This document shows, in pieces, positions 1-13,900 of a DNA stretch of 64,000 nt. The translations under genes and the position numbers were made by a program. The stretch spans positions 992,001 through 1,056,000 of the forward strand of contig JBAIAA010000261.1 of the NCBI GenBank assembly GCA_037893245.1. Direction: 5' to 3'. The stretch comes from Crossaster papposus (lineage: Eukaryota; Echinodermata; Asteroidea; Velatida; Solasteridae). Under the pieces are notes generated by a model. That model was not told where the DNA came from, made no database searches, and saw only the letters and a program-made list of their open reading frames with translations. The number at the start of each line of letters is the position of its first letter. Position 1 is the first letter of the stretch.

Positions 1-338
1 TAGCTCTAGCAGTCTTAGACTGGGGTTGTCTAATAGACTGTTGTTGACAGCTAAATACATCAAAGTGCACAAGACATTTTTGCCTGATGCACTGAGCTAT
101 GTCGGGCAGGGTTAGGGTTAAGACACGACTGTATTCCCTCTGTCCTAGCTTGATATTTTTGTATTGAGACAAGAAGTTCTTTTCTGCACTAAATGTTGAT
201 CATATTTATGGATGGACTATTTGCCGGTGTTTTAAGTTTAGGTCTAACTTGAGTCTGATGTTCTTTGACATTAAAGTGGGTACGACAATAAGAGATCTTT
301 TGTTTTAAAGGACATTGTTTTTTGGGTTTTTGTTTCAG

Positions 339-439
339 TTACCCGAAGTTCTGAAACCCCACATGCCACGGGCAGTGCCATCGTGACCGACCTGATGATC
401 AAAGTGAAAAGCCAGCTTGAGTCTGTGGTAGTGGTGTAG
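339..439 (+). CDS. Possible terminal exon of an unidentified + strand gene
   Basis: A good acceptor (tttttgtttcag, ending at 338) is followed in phase by 33 codons ending in TAG at 437-439: TRSSETPHATGSAIVTDLMI, then KVKSQLESVVVV. I do not recognise the family. Position and direction would fit a gene converging tail-to-tail on GTF2H4. The reading is short and could be chance; no upstream exon is visible in the first 330 bases. Confidence 0.25.
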
Positions 440-1394
440 AAATATAATTCCTGGTCTGCAGATAGGACATGAATCAGTGGCTAAAGCCGTGTTCCCATTG
501 GATTTTTCTGTAAAATTCTCCAGCCTATACCTTCCCCTCCCTTCACACTGACACGCCTTAGTGATCCTCCACGTCTTGCACGAGTGTTGCATCTTGTGTA
601 CACTTCCAGGCTCCATATAACCCCGCTTCACTTCGCAAATGTGCGGTAGATGGAAGCCCTGTCAACGTACCGCGGCGGTCATGTAAAACTACTATGCCGA
701 AAGTTCTTGCTTAGCCGTGATAAGTTATCAGGGTTGCTGAAAAGTCCAATGGAAACAACCTCGTCCTAGTACCTCGACCACGCGTAAACTGCTTTGTCTT
801 GAGGTCAAATGCGACTGATGTGTACAGCGCCCAAATGTGGGACATTCTACCAGTCTTGCACGGATAATCAATCAATCATATTTATTTCCACGTGGTATAA
901 AAGTTTAAGTGGGAACGCACGGTAGAACAAGTCTTTTGATTATGCAATGAGGCTTTAAATGTAATATTTGTACCTAAAACAAAGTTTTCAGGGCACTAAC
1001 CGGTCCTAAATTAAATTCTGTATACATTTTTTGAAAAATTGTATATCTTCTACATGCAGTGACCCTTGGGTGGTAAGACAATTATTTGTCAACTGCAGGA
1101 AAAGGCGACACATTTCAAATGTACAGAGCTTACACAATAGGTGTATCAAGATAAATTTTATTGAATATGTACAAAAAATACAATGTACATCAAATCTTAC
1201 ACAAATATAAGACATCTGTGTGCCTGATGTTTGTCAAATCAATTGGCACGCCATATAAAATACTGTCGTTTGGATCTGGGAAGTAACTACATGTAATTCA
1301 AAAAATGGTGTTAGATGAATTGTAATGCAAAAAAAGCTAGATTACAGGTTGGAGAAAAGATTTAAAGGTTTACATGGTGTCGGACACATTGCAA
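440..1394. other. No gene recognised; possible 3' flanks of convergent genes
   Basis: AT-rich sequence without a convincing exon. TTTATT at about 1157 would read AATAAA on the minus strand and could serve the GTF2H4 transcript, but nothing else supports it. Confidence 0.3.
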
Positions 1395-1720
1395 TTAAAG
1401 GCAGGATACACCATTGTTAATTGCTTGAACTATCATGACCTGTCCGAAGTTTTACAATCATGGATGCTGAGAAAAGCAAGAAAAACAGCATTCGTTTTCA
1501 ACCGGCGTCTGGCAGTGGTTCTTATGTTGTTGGTTTTTTTTTCTGGCGATCTGTATTTTGGTTAACAAATTTCAAATATTCGTAGCAATTACAGGATATC
1601 TAGTGCAATCATTTTGCTGGATGCCTACAATCGATATTTACTCTCAAATAAGCAAGAAATTTATTAATAATTCGGTAGTAAAAATTGTTGATATCTGCAA
1701 ATGGTGTATCCTACCTCTAA
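1395..1720 (-). mobile_element. MITE family A (TTAA-aaaggtaggatacacca)
   Basis: About 320-380 bp family with inverted ends aaaggtaggatacaccat / atggtgtatcctaccttt, usually flanked by TTAA. Internal landmarks are gatatctgcaaatgg, ctagatatcc, gcgatcgc palindromes and ttttacaatcatggatgc. This copy is reversed; left end ttaaaggcaggatacacc. Confidence 0.85.
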
Positions 1721-1943
1721 TAGTTAACACTAGGAATGAAAAATTTTGTGAAAATAATTTCATTTCCTACCTGTGTGAAATGTTTTTCAATTTTAGGTCA
1801 ACTTTCAATTGCAATGTACTGTAAAGTTGGTGTGTCTGTGCTTTTAGGGGATTGCACCCTGACAAAGATATTTTCAAATTGAATTGATAATTTTCTAGCA
1901 TTGTATTTGTTATGAGCCTTCGAATGAGACGTTGACGGTTGTT

Positions 1944-4900
1944 CTACGATTGTTGACCTTTCTTCTGTCGTTTCCAGAATTTCCTGACTTCATCGTGACC
2001 GGTCGGTGTCACTACCAATGTTCTGGCGACGGCATTGTCCAACATCAAGACGCCAAGATCCTACAGATGAAGAAAAAAAATAGACACTTAGATTGAGAAA
2101 TGCATATATTAGGGTAGTAAATCAAATACAGTGGAATGCTGCTATAACGAACACCCCAGGGTCCAAAGATTTTGTTCGGTATAGCAAATTTTCAGCCCTC
2201 TTTAAAGGTAGTATACACCATTTGCAGATATCAAAAATATTTACTACCGAATTATTAAAAAAATATCTTACTCATTTGAAAGTAAATGTTGATTCTAGGC
2301 ATCCAGCAATCGCCGAACGGCGATCGCGAAAAAACATAGATAACATAAGAATAACTGCTCAACGCCGGTTGAAAAAACCCGCTGTTTTTCGTGCTTTTCT
2401 CGGCATCTATGATTGTAAAACTTCGGACAGCTCAGTTAAACGATATTTACTATAAAATACAACCCCCCAAATCTACTTACTCATAATAATTCAAGCAATG
2501 ACCAATGGTGTATCCTACCTTTAACTTAAAGCCACGGATATAGTTTGATGTAGTTTGACAAATTAAAAATGGCCTAAATAGTGTTTGATATACCCAGTGG
2601 GTTTCTAAAAATCTGTCGACATATTTTCAACAACAATGTTTGGATAGAAAAATTTGGAGCAAAAGATGGTGTATTTTGTTGGAAAGCTGAAAAGATCCAA
2701 ATTGTAATGAACTTTTGGTTTACAAGACTTCAAAATTGCTCTGCTGAAAGCCTGGTGACAAAACTTTGTCAAGTGTCCACCATTTTTGGTATATTCAACT
2801 TCGACTTCTATTTGTCCTCTTCATTTTTTTCTTTACAAAATTCTTGACAAGATTTGTTTTCCTCGTCAATATGACCTAGGGCCAATTTTATGGAACTGCT
2901 AAGCACACAAATTTGCTCAGCGTGAAATTTCTTTGATGGCAAAAACAGGGTTACAAACCAAATTTTCAGGTTATTTTTATCGTTTGTGACTGGTATTTAG
3001 CTGGTTTTTGCTTAGTATAAAAGGCACATGGAGTTTTGGCTGGTAACCTGTTTTTTTACTGAGCAAACATTTGTTATGCTCAGCAAATTTCATGAAATTG
3101 GGCCCTGATCGCAAATGTGCCAACAGTACCTTAGCATAATCTCGTAGAAGTTCAAAGTCTTGCGATGACAGAAACTGGTTGTAGACAACGCCTGCAATAA
3201 AAGCACGCGCATTGTTAAAATTGCAAGGTCTATAATTAAGTGTATTTTTTTTATTTCAAATTGTCCGTTTGTTTTGTGCTAAAGAGACAAATATTGAACT
3301 TTTATTTTTCAAATATTTAGCAGCCATTCCAATACTAGTCTTTGCTAAAGACCACTGTATTTGGCAGTGTGCCTGCTAACGAAACGATTTATAGTCCAGC
3401 TCCCTTGATCGCACAGTGGTCTTTGCAAATTGCATCAAGCGGTTTATCTTTTCCCTTATTTCTCCACAGGCTTTCTTTGATCTTTTAGCTCCTGGGAAGA
3501 ATGGGTTAAGGTTATAGCCCAGGAATTAAATCTAGAGTAAAAAAGACCACTTTGAAAGTAGCCCTCGACGTTAAGATAATTTTGTACACGATAACAAAGA
3601 GATGTCTCCACAGGGATACACATTTTAGAATCTGTGCTGTTTTACGTGTTAGATATACTAGCGCATAGACAAATGACAGCTAGACAACTATTGTCATTAC
3701 CTGGTTGGAAAGACAGTCTGTCTCTCTCTAATTCCCAGAGTCTGTGCTCTTTTACGTGTTAGATATACTAGCGCACAGACAAATGACAGCTAGACAACTA
3801 TTGTCATTACCTGGTTGGAAAGACAGTCTGCCTCTCTCTAATTCCCAGAGTCTGTGCTCTTTTACGTGTTAGATATACTAGCGCACAGACAAATGACAGC
3901 TAGACAACTATTGTCGTTACCTGGTTAGAAAGACAGTCTGTCTCTCTCTAATTCCCAGAGTCTGTGCTCTTTTACGTGTTAGATATACTAGCGCACAGAC
4001 AAATGACAGCTAGATCAACTATTGTCGTTACCTGGTTAGAAAGACAGTCTGTCTCTCTCTAATTCCCAGAGTCTGTGCTCTTTTACGTGTTAGATGTACT
4101 AGCGCACAGACAAATGACAGCTAGACAACTATTGTCGTTACCTGGTTGGAAAGACAGTCTGCCTCTCTCTAATTCCCAGAGTCTGTGCTCTTTTACGTGT
4201 TAGATATACTAGCGCACAGACAAATGACAGCTAGACAACTATTGTCGTTACCTGGTTAGAAAGACAGTCTGTCTCTCTCTAATTCCCAGAGTCTGTGCTC
4301 TTTTACGTGTTAGATATACTAGCGCACAGACAAATGACAGCTAGATCAACTATTGTCGTTACCTGGTTGGAAAGACAGTCTGTCTCTCTCTAATTCCCAG
4401 AGTCTGTGCTCTTTTACGTGTTAGATATACTAGAGCACAGACAAATGACAGCTAGATCAACTATTGTCGTTACCTGGTTGGAAAGACAGTCTGTGCTCTT
4501 TCATGTGTTAGATATACTAGCGCACAGACAAATGACAGCTAGACAACTATTGTCGTTACCTGGTTAGAAAGACAGTCTGTCTCTCTCTAATTCCCAGAGT
4601 CTGTGCTCTTTTACGTGTTAGATATACTAGCACACAGACAAATGACAGCTAGACAACTATTGTCATTACCTGGTTGGAAAGACAGTCTGTCTCTCTCTAA
4701 TTCCTAGAGTCTGTGCTCTTTTACGTGTTAGATATACTAGCACACAGACAAATGACAGCTAGATCAACTATTGTCGTTACCTGGTTAGAAAGACAGTCTG
4801 TCTCTCTCTAATTCCCAGAGTCTGTGCTCTTTTACGTGTTAGATATACTAGCGCACAGACAAATGACAGCTAGATCAACTATTGTCGTTACCTGGTTAGA

Positions 4901-7900
4901 AAGACAGTCTGTCTCTCTCTAATTCCCAGAGTCCGTGCTCTTTTACGTGTTAGATATACTAGCGCACAGACAAATGACAGCTAGACAACTATTGTTGTTA
5001 CCTGGTTGGAAAGACAGTGCAGTCTGTCTCTTTCTAATTCCCAGAGTCTGTGCTCTTTTACGTGTTAGATATACTAGCGCACAGACAAATGACAGCTAGA
5101 CAACTATTGTGGTTACCTGGTTGGAAAGACAGTCTGTCTCTCTCTAATTCCCAGAGTCTGTGCTCTTTTACGTGTTAGATATACTAGCGCACAGACAAAT
5201 GACAGCTAGATCAACTATTGTCGTTACCTGGTTAGAAAGACAGTCTGTCTCTCTCTAATTCCCAGAGTCCGTGCTCTTTTACGTGTTAGATATACTAGCG
5301 CACAGACAAATGACAGCTAGACAACTATTGTTGTTACCTGGTTGGAAAGACAGTGCAGTCTGTCTCTTTCTAATTCCCAGAGTCTGTGCTCTTTTACGTG
5401 TTAGATATACTAGCGCACAGACAAATGACAGCTAGACAACTATTGTGGTTACCTGGTTGGAAAGACAGTCTGTCTCTCTCTAATTCCCAGAGTCTGTGCT
5501 CTTTTACGTGTTAGATATACTAGCGCACAGACAAATGACAGCTAGACAACTATTGTCATTACCTGGTTGGAAAGACAGTCTGTCTCTCTCTAATTCCCAG
5601 AGTCTGTGCTCTTTTACGTGTTAGATATACTAGCGCACAGACAAATGACAGCTAGACAACTATTGTCATTACCTGGTTGGAAAGACAGTCTGTCTCTCTC
5701 TAATTCCCAGAGTCGGATCTGATCACTGATGGTTGGCGGAACAATTGGTACCTGGTGAAAAACAAAGTGAAGTTGGTTTGTCAATTCATACAAAGTTGGA
5801 GAACTTTTTCTACTTTTATCAATGGGGTTGCTATAATTAAAACCAACGTCAATTTAGACAAAGTTGGATAACTTTTTTGACTCTTATTAATGGGGTTGCT
5901 ATAAATAAAACCAATGTCAATTCATACAAAGTTGGAGAACTTTTTCTACTTTCATCAATGGGGTTGGTATAAATGAATCTAACAGGGGCATTTCCCCCTA
6001 GGTCATTGGTGGCAATGTTGCACACTCCATTCCATATAGGAGTCATGCGCTTGTTCAGATTCGAGTATAGGGCGGTGCAGCATTACGGCTGTTGACTTAC
6101 TTTGGAACGCATTTCTGTGTGTGTGTTGGTCCGTAGGTAATGGAGTATCTGCTCGGCCGTAATGCCAAACGACACTGCTTGCTGTACACTCTCTCTTGTA
6201 ACCATGCCGACAGACAGGTTAGGAAATCTACATGCAAACAGAATTTACCAAACAAACACTTAGCTGCTTAAAGGTAGGATAAACAAATATCAAACAAATT
6301 TACTGCCGATTTATGATGAAATGTAAAAACTTATTTAAAAATAAATAATGATTTTAGTCATCCAGCAAAAATAGATAGATATCCTTTAATTGTTACGAAA
6401 AATTAAATTTTATAACAAAAACAATCGAAGGGGTTGGGTTCTTGGCCTATTGAGCTCAAAGACAGCAGCCGAGTTATATAACACTCGCACACTGGTAGCA
6501 CATATGTTACCGGCTCTACAAAAAGGTGTATTATGTCGCAAAATAGTAAAATTTAGTTGTAGACATGGTTAAAAATCCCACAATGTAAGCTTTTATTTGG
6601 TATATAATGGAGCTCGATAGCCCCTCTCATGTTGGAGATATGACGTGTTTACATATTGATTACTTTCTTGGAGTTTCAATTACACAACTGAGAAAACAGG
6701 CTTTGAAATAGCCGGCTCTGTTGTACTACAACAGAACGATGCACACAAAATTGTCGTTTTTGCCACTTTATTGATCAAAATTTCTTTGAAAGAAACCTGA
6801 AACTGTAGGTTATTAAAGATGTCATTCATGAAAAAAACTAAAAATAACATTTTTAAAAAGAAAGTTTTACCTCTCAACGTTGAGAGGGCCATTACATGAT
6901 AGTGCACAGCGCGACGTAATACACCTTTTTGTAGAGCCGATTACATATATGATATCACACAGGGAGTGAGATATGCGCTGTTATACACAAGACACGTGAT
7001 CATTCTAGACCAATAAAAATACAGTATCCAACACAGGGATATAACAATGCCATTTAGCAGTAATTTTACTCTAATCTGAAAAAGAAAGCGATGAAAAAAT
7101 TGAATCTTTTAATTATCACAACATTTGTGACCTGTTCCAACAAAACCCGGTTAAAGTCGCATAATGTGTTTTATTGCAATGTACTCGTGAAGTAATTTCA
7201 GGGTGGATTTTACCAATTTGAGGTTTTAGGGTTTGCTGAATCACAAACTATTATTCTACATTCTCCCCAAATTTGAACATGATCCGTCACTCAGAAGTGT
7301 AATTTTTGTCGATTTTGTGAAACAATTGTGTATAGAAATAATACGCTTTTATGAACTTCAAAGCTGTTTATCTTATAATTAGGTTGTAAGTGTTTTATCA
7401 CTAAATCCTTCTGCCAGAGGAGATAGAGTGGGGGTACATATGTAAATGATACATCATTTTAAAGCTAAAAACCTAGAGAATTTGAAAAAAGCAAAATCTA
7501 AAAACCACACATTTTCAACTTTGTCCGGCTTTCGTTGGAGCAGGTCACATTTTAATCTTATGCCAATAAAACCAAGAATTACGTCTGTTTGTACCCCAAT
7601 CATTGCTACAGTTATAGTTCCCCTCATCCTGAGCCACGCAGAGTTTAACGGGCTCTTAATTGTCGCCCTCAAACCCTGCGGACATTCGCAGCAATCATTA
7701 AACAAGTTGGCCAATACATGATATGAACGTCCACCCCTGGTAAAATGACAATTTCTACCACTATACTTAATTTTATTGGCGTTTACTTAGCTTTTCAGTC
7801 TTTTATGTTTCTTATTCTGTATAATATATAATAGCAAAGCTTTATTTCACGTTCTGTACGTTAATTTCTACAATTTTTCCGATCAATTAAATTTTTTACG

Positions 7901-10900
7901 TGGGAGGATGAATATTTGTGAGAACACATCCAAGCGAATGGACCAATAGAAATGCGCGTTGGTTCGCATGCCTTGGGCTGTTTTCCGAGCCCCAGCTTTG
8001 TCTTCGTCTCAGGCTTCATTCATACAGTTTAGCAATAGGCTGTAGCCCGAGACGGAGCCAAAGCCAGGGTTTGGAAAACGGCCCTGGTCTGTTTGTAACG
8101 GAGGCTCTGATTGGGCGCATGAATCTTTGCGCTGATAACCACGGATCTTGCCAAATGTCCGCAAGGGGTTTGAGCGCCATTAGTAGAAAGCTCGTAAAAG
8201 CGCTGCGTGGCTCAGGATGAGTTCCCCTAGGATATTACCTGTACAGCATCTGTGTGAACAGACCAAGGATCTCTACTTGAAGATCAGACTCGGTGTAGGC
8301 GTAGATACGGTAGTTGGTTTCAATCACAATGAACCCTTCCCGATGAGTGTCTGTACTCACATTAGTGACACCTGTTGAGTTAAAGATTTGTCCAAATCAA
8401 GCTGTCAAACTCTCTCCAGAACTGTCATAGTCTTACACTAAGAGTTATTGAAACCCTTAAAACACTGTTACATTTTACGGAGATTTCACGGCGATTTAAG
8501 GGTGAAACTGTATTTCTATTATTTAACCAGTTCGTGCCGGGATTATTTTAACATCACCGAGCCGAGGCGCTCGATTATTTTTAACGAAACTTGATCCGAG
8601 GCAGTTTTAGGCCGATGGTACCGAGAAGCACACCCACGCATTTCCGGCCTTGCTCGCTGCTGACAGACATTTCAGGCCTTACTCGTGACGTGTCTATGCA
8701 TGATTCGTTTTAAATCTGAAGAAAACTGTGCGTGTGTATATACGTCCTCCGGCGCTAACTGGTGAAGAACTCATAGTGTTAACCCTTCAACAGGGTAGAA
8801 GATTTTTGAGGATTTTATTTATTCATTTCATTCAACACCCAACAGCGATATAGTGACAATTACAGGATTGATAAGTGAGAGAAGGCAATGAGAAGAAGGT
8901 ACAGTTTTAGAGGTGGGAGAAAAACCCCAGAAGAATATTCAGGGGGAAAACCCACAAAATCAGGCATGGACTGAAAACCCAATTCACATATTGGCCCAGG
9001 TAGGATTCGAAACCGGGTCATAGTGGTGGAAGGCGAGGAAAGAACCGCTGCGCCAAGCTGGAAAGGGCTGGAGAGGGTTGAATGTGGGTGGGGTGGGGGA
9101 TGTGCACCTCCTGGAAAAAAGTAGTATCCTGACACTACTTCAGCGGTTGTGTACAAAGTCTATAAAGAGTCTATAATACATTTGTTTAAAGTATTTCCTG
9201 GCAAAATTGGAAATGTTTCTCAGTCCCAGATTCATGTCTTTTCAATATTTTTGCACTGATTGACCTTCATTGAGATGATATAAAAGCAAAACTAAAATGT
9301 CAGGTTGCCACATTCGTTCCCACCTCCTTGACCTTGGCAATATCGGGACATCGAGGGGGGGGGGGGGGGGGGGGAGTGGGTGTAGCCTTACCTGATGCTA
9401 GATTGATTGCTAGACTTGTCGGGTAATATCGCATACTCTTCCTCTGAAAACCAAAGGTGACACATGCAAACAAAATTAGATTCACAATTTTGACATCAAA
9501 AATATATTTTTGGCTTTCACTTGTAAAACAATGCTATTGGTGTCAGAGAGCTTACGAGACAGCATAACACACCAGCGGCCAATACACGCATCAATATTGT
9601 TTAACCGGCACGCTTTGTTTCGAATATTTGGATACAAAATTATTTGACAATGAACAGCCCTACAACAAGATGGCCTCCCAAATGTTTATGTTAAACTAAA
9701 CCAAACATTTCCGAGGCATCCTGTCACTGTCTCAATAGCAATGGTACGTGTACATTATACGTGCCCTGGAGACAATTTCACGAAACTGTAATTACGCACA
9801 ATGGTAAAAGTCCCCGTTTTTGACGAAGTGACACATCGGTCCAAAATCAAGATTTTAAGCAATCTTTGATTTTTGGATATTCTAACACGTTATGATGTCC
9901 TCTACATAATTACCAAATTTCGAGACACAAAATTCCGCCGCTCGTTAATTACGCTAATTACACAAAGCAATAAAAGTGCGACACTCAGTTGTTTGTTTTT
10001 TACGAAGTGACACATCTCTATCCGTCACTTTGTTTAACACGCGTACTATATTTTGATTCATGTATCCATATTCATATTTTAGCTTATGCATGGTACCCAG
10101 TCTCTTCAATAAGTGTTGTTATTATTACCCGTACTTTACGACCAGACTAACTGACCTCTTTGATCCACTCGTTCATAGCAAAGAACAGACGACACATGCG
10201 CGCATAATTTTGACAAATGCTGCGCTCGGTATCAATACAAATGTTCAACACGCCCGCGCACCTATAGCGCGCAGTATCAACATTTGACACGTGCTTTAAT
10301 CACGTACGTACACGTATTGCTGCAAGTTGCCATAGGACTGTTGTATTATTTGGCCAAAGCTGGTTTAGATGCCATTTTATTTGCTTCTTCTCAAAAACCG
10401 TTTCGGTCCAACAAAACCCGGACAAAGTCGAACAATGTGTTTTATTACAATGTACTTGTGAAGTCATTTCGGGTGGATTTTTAAGTTTTGGGTTTTCCTG
10501 AATCAAAAACTATTGATATAGAATCTCCCAAAATTTATAAAAAATCTGAACTTCAAAGCTGTTTATTTCATAATTAGGTCGTCAGGGTTTTATCACTAAA
10601 TTCTTCTCCCAGGGGAGATAGGGTGGGGGTATATATGTAAATGATACATCAATTTAAAGCTGAGAACCTAGAGAACTAAAATTGTCAAATTTGTCCGGGT
10701 TTCGTTGGAGCAGGTCACAAATAATGCTCTCCACATGATCGAGCCTTGACCAATCAAAAGCTATCAACTCTCTAAGGTATTTATCAAATTCTTTTCACTT
10801 AGCATTGTCTTGGTTTTACCTTTCTCTGGAAGACTAGACCTAGCTCTCGTAGGTGCTGCAGAAACTGCAATTGGGTCTCGTTCATCAATTCACATGAATA

Positions 10901-13900
10901 GTCCTGGTAAAAAACAAGAATTTGTGCACATTAAAATAGGGACAAAAGTGTGAAGTTATATATGTATTTGTGTCTGGGAGAGAATGCATGGTTAATAACG
11001 ATTGTTGAGTGAAGGCCGGATCATACTTCACGCTAAAGCGAATTCGATACAAATTGAAAATTTGCCGGAGTTGAAATTTGTTTAACTTTTGCAAATTTGT
11101 AGCTGTGAAGTTGCAAATTCGTGTTTGTGTTGGCTATCACGCCGTGTATGAACCGGGCTTAAAGGTAGAATACACCATTGGTAATTGCTTGAATTATCAT
11201 GAATGGGTGGGTTTGGGAGGTTGTATTTTTATAGTAAATATCATTTAATTGACCTGTACGAAGTTTTACAATCATGGATGCCGAGAAAAGCACGAAAAAC
11301 AGCATTTGTTTTCAACCCACGTCGAGCAGTTATTTTTGTTTTTTTCGCGATCGCCGTCAGCGATCGCGAATTTTTCTTTATAAAATTTTATATTTCGGAA
11401 TAATTACAAGATATCTAGCGCAATAATTTTGCTGGATGCCTAGAATCATTATTTACTTTCAAATGGGTAAGATATTTCTTAATAATTTGATAATAAATAT
11501 TTTTGATATCTGCAAATGATGTATCCTACCTTTAAAGTGGGCATTAGACAGTTTGGCCACACATGACCATACATGGAATTTATGTATTTTGGCAGGATCC
11601 GGAATTTTAAGAAATTAAACCAGATTTGAAATCTTGCCAGTGATAAACTAAAGTCATATTGTTATGCACGTAAAAGTCATTATTGTTGACCGGTGCTTTA
11701 AGTTTTTATAAATCAAGCTAAATATTGATTTTGTAAGTTGTTTATCACCTGCCGCAATTCGGGTCACAGTCTGACCTTATGCAGTACTGACCTTGTTTAA
11801 TCAGTTCGCGCCGGATGACGTATATAAACGCAAACATTTCCCCAAATTCAAAACGGATGACGCATAAACACGCCAAGTTCAAGTTCGGAAATGTATGTCA
11901 GCAGCGAGCAAGGCCGGGAATGCGTGGGTGTGCTTCCCGGCACTATCGGCCTGAACCCGCTTCGGATCGAGTTTCGTTAGAAATAATCCGCCCCTCGGCT
12001 CGGCGATGTTAAAATAATCCCGGCGCGAACTGGTTAAAGGTAGGATACACCATTTGCACCTATCAAAAATGTTTACTTCCGAATGATTAAAGAATGTCTT
12101 TACTTATTTGAAAGTAAATAATGATTTTAGGCATCCAGAAAAATTGCAAAACGGTACCCTGTACATGTAGTTAGTTCCCAAAAATGGCAAATTTTAGTAA
12201 CAGTCCCACAGTCAGAATGCAGATTATGTCGATTACCTTTCCTAAACTTGAAAAGCTGAGTCGAAAGAGGAATGACAGAGCATCCACAAGATCCAGTCCT
12301 CTTGACTGAAATGGCAAAACAACACAAGAGGACTTCAATATTTGAACCGTCCTACTACTATAACTGGGTCATTCCATGAAGTTGGGACACGGCACGATGC
12401 TACATCCCAATTATGTCCAGAACCTGTTGAGAACTTGTGAGGCAATTTCAGAACATAACTACACAGTTTTGCTATGCATAGAGCCAGCTATATCATAAAT
12501 GTTAGGCGTTCTGGCAAAATGAGACGGAACTGGGCACAAGGCATAGTGGAGAAAACTGCAAAATAATGAAAAATGAGAGATTTGTTTGACCATGGCAACA
12601 TTTTAATCTCAGAAGTTCCTTTGATCTTACCCCTTCCATTTTTGTTCCCCACCCAGGTTTGCACCCCTCTACCCCATTGGTCTGTCTTTTAATCTACCCA
12701 CTCTGACCTCATTGTTTTATTCATTTGGCCTAATCCTATTTTTGTTGGTTGTTCCACTCCACTCTGTTATTTCTCTTTTGTGTTTTTTCTCCCAACCATG
12801 TTGTGCATCATGCTTGTATGTCCCCCTTTATATGTTTGTTTCATGTACACAGCCATTTTGAAATATTAGGCCCTCTTAACAGATTTAAGTTCCTTTTAAG
12901 CCTGCGAGTTTTGCAGTTATCAAATTAACCGTGTAACCATTGTTTTGCGGTTACGGTTGACGGTTAACCGTAACCAACATTTAAAAAAATAAAATTAAAA
13001 ATTAAATTAAAAAAATTAAAAAATTGGCTTGCATTGCATATCTAATTAGCGCTGCTTCATCAAGGAATTATAGTGTGTGCGCGTAGTACGTGTTGATAAT
13101 CGCAGTTCTGCGATTGCTATTAATGTCTGCATTAAATCTTATAGGCCGACGGGCTATTATGTTAGATAAGCTATCAGAAATGTCCATACAAAATTTAATA
13201 AATTGTACTATTTGTGACCTGCCTTTTTGAAGGTTAACTGAAGAGGAAAAATGTAACCGTGTAACCGTTTGAACGGTCGGTTAACCGTGTAACCGTTTAA
13301 CCGCTGCAGGCTAAGTTCCTTTTCAGCTTGTTTATAACAATCTGCACTACTGCCACATCAGTCAGCTTTACTTTAAGGTGTAAACTGCAAATTCACGAGC
13401 GTTTTGAAATATATTTCGTTTTCTAGGTAGCCTGGTTTCATTTTCAAAATTCCTAACAAATCACGTTCAAAACCTTTCGCTTTCATCATCTGAAAAGTTA
13501 CTATGCAGTTTGTAAAATTAGCTACGGGTACTCAATTCCATAATCTGGAATTGGTCGGGTACTCGAGTATACGGTTCCGAAGCAGAGCCCTATCACCCTT
13601 GAATAGAACTTCTGTTTTTGCATCGCGGCCGCGCCGTGCATTGGGACGAATAATTCAATGTACAACAATCCACCAATCAGATGACAGGGATTTATTCAGG
13701 CGTTTCATAATTAACCCTAACCCCCTAGGCTCTCGCACTAGGAAGCATACCAAACCTAACAAACTTCAACAGCTCACACATGTTCAGTAATTTTTGGTAC
13801 ACTGTACTGAACCTAACAGTACTAAACCTGCCAAACTCCAACAGTTGAAGTTTTATTGACTTGGTACAGTGATAACTGGCCAGTGGTATTATGTGTTTTA

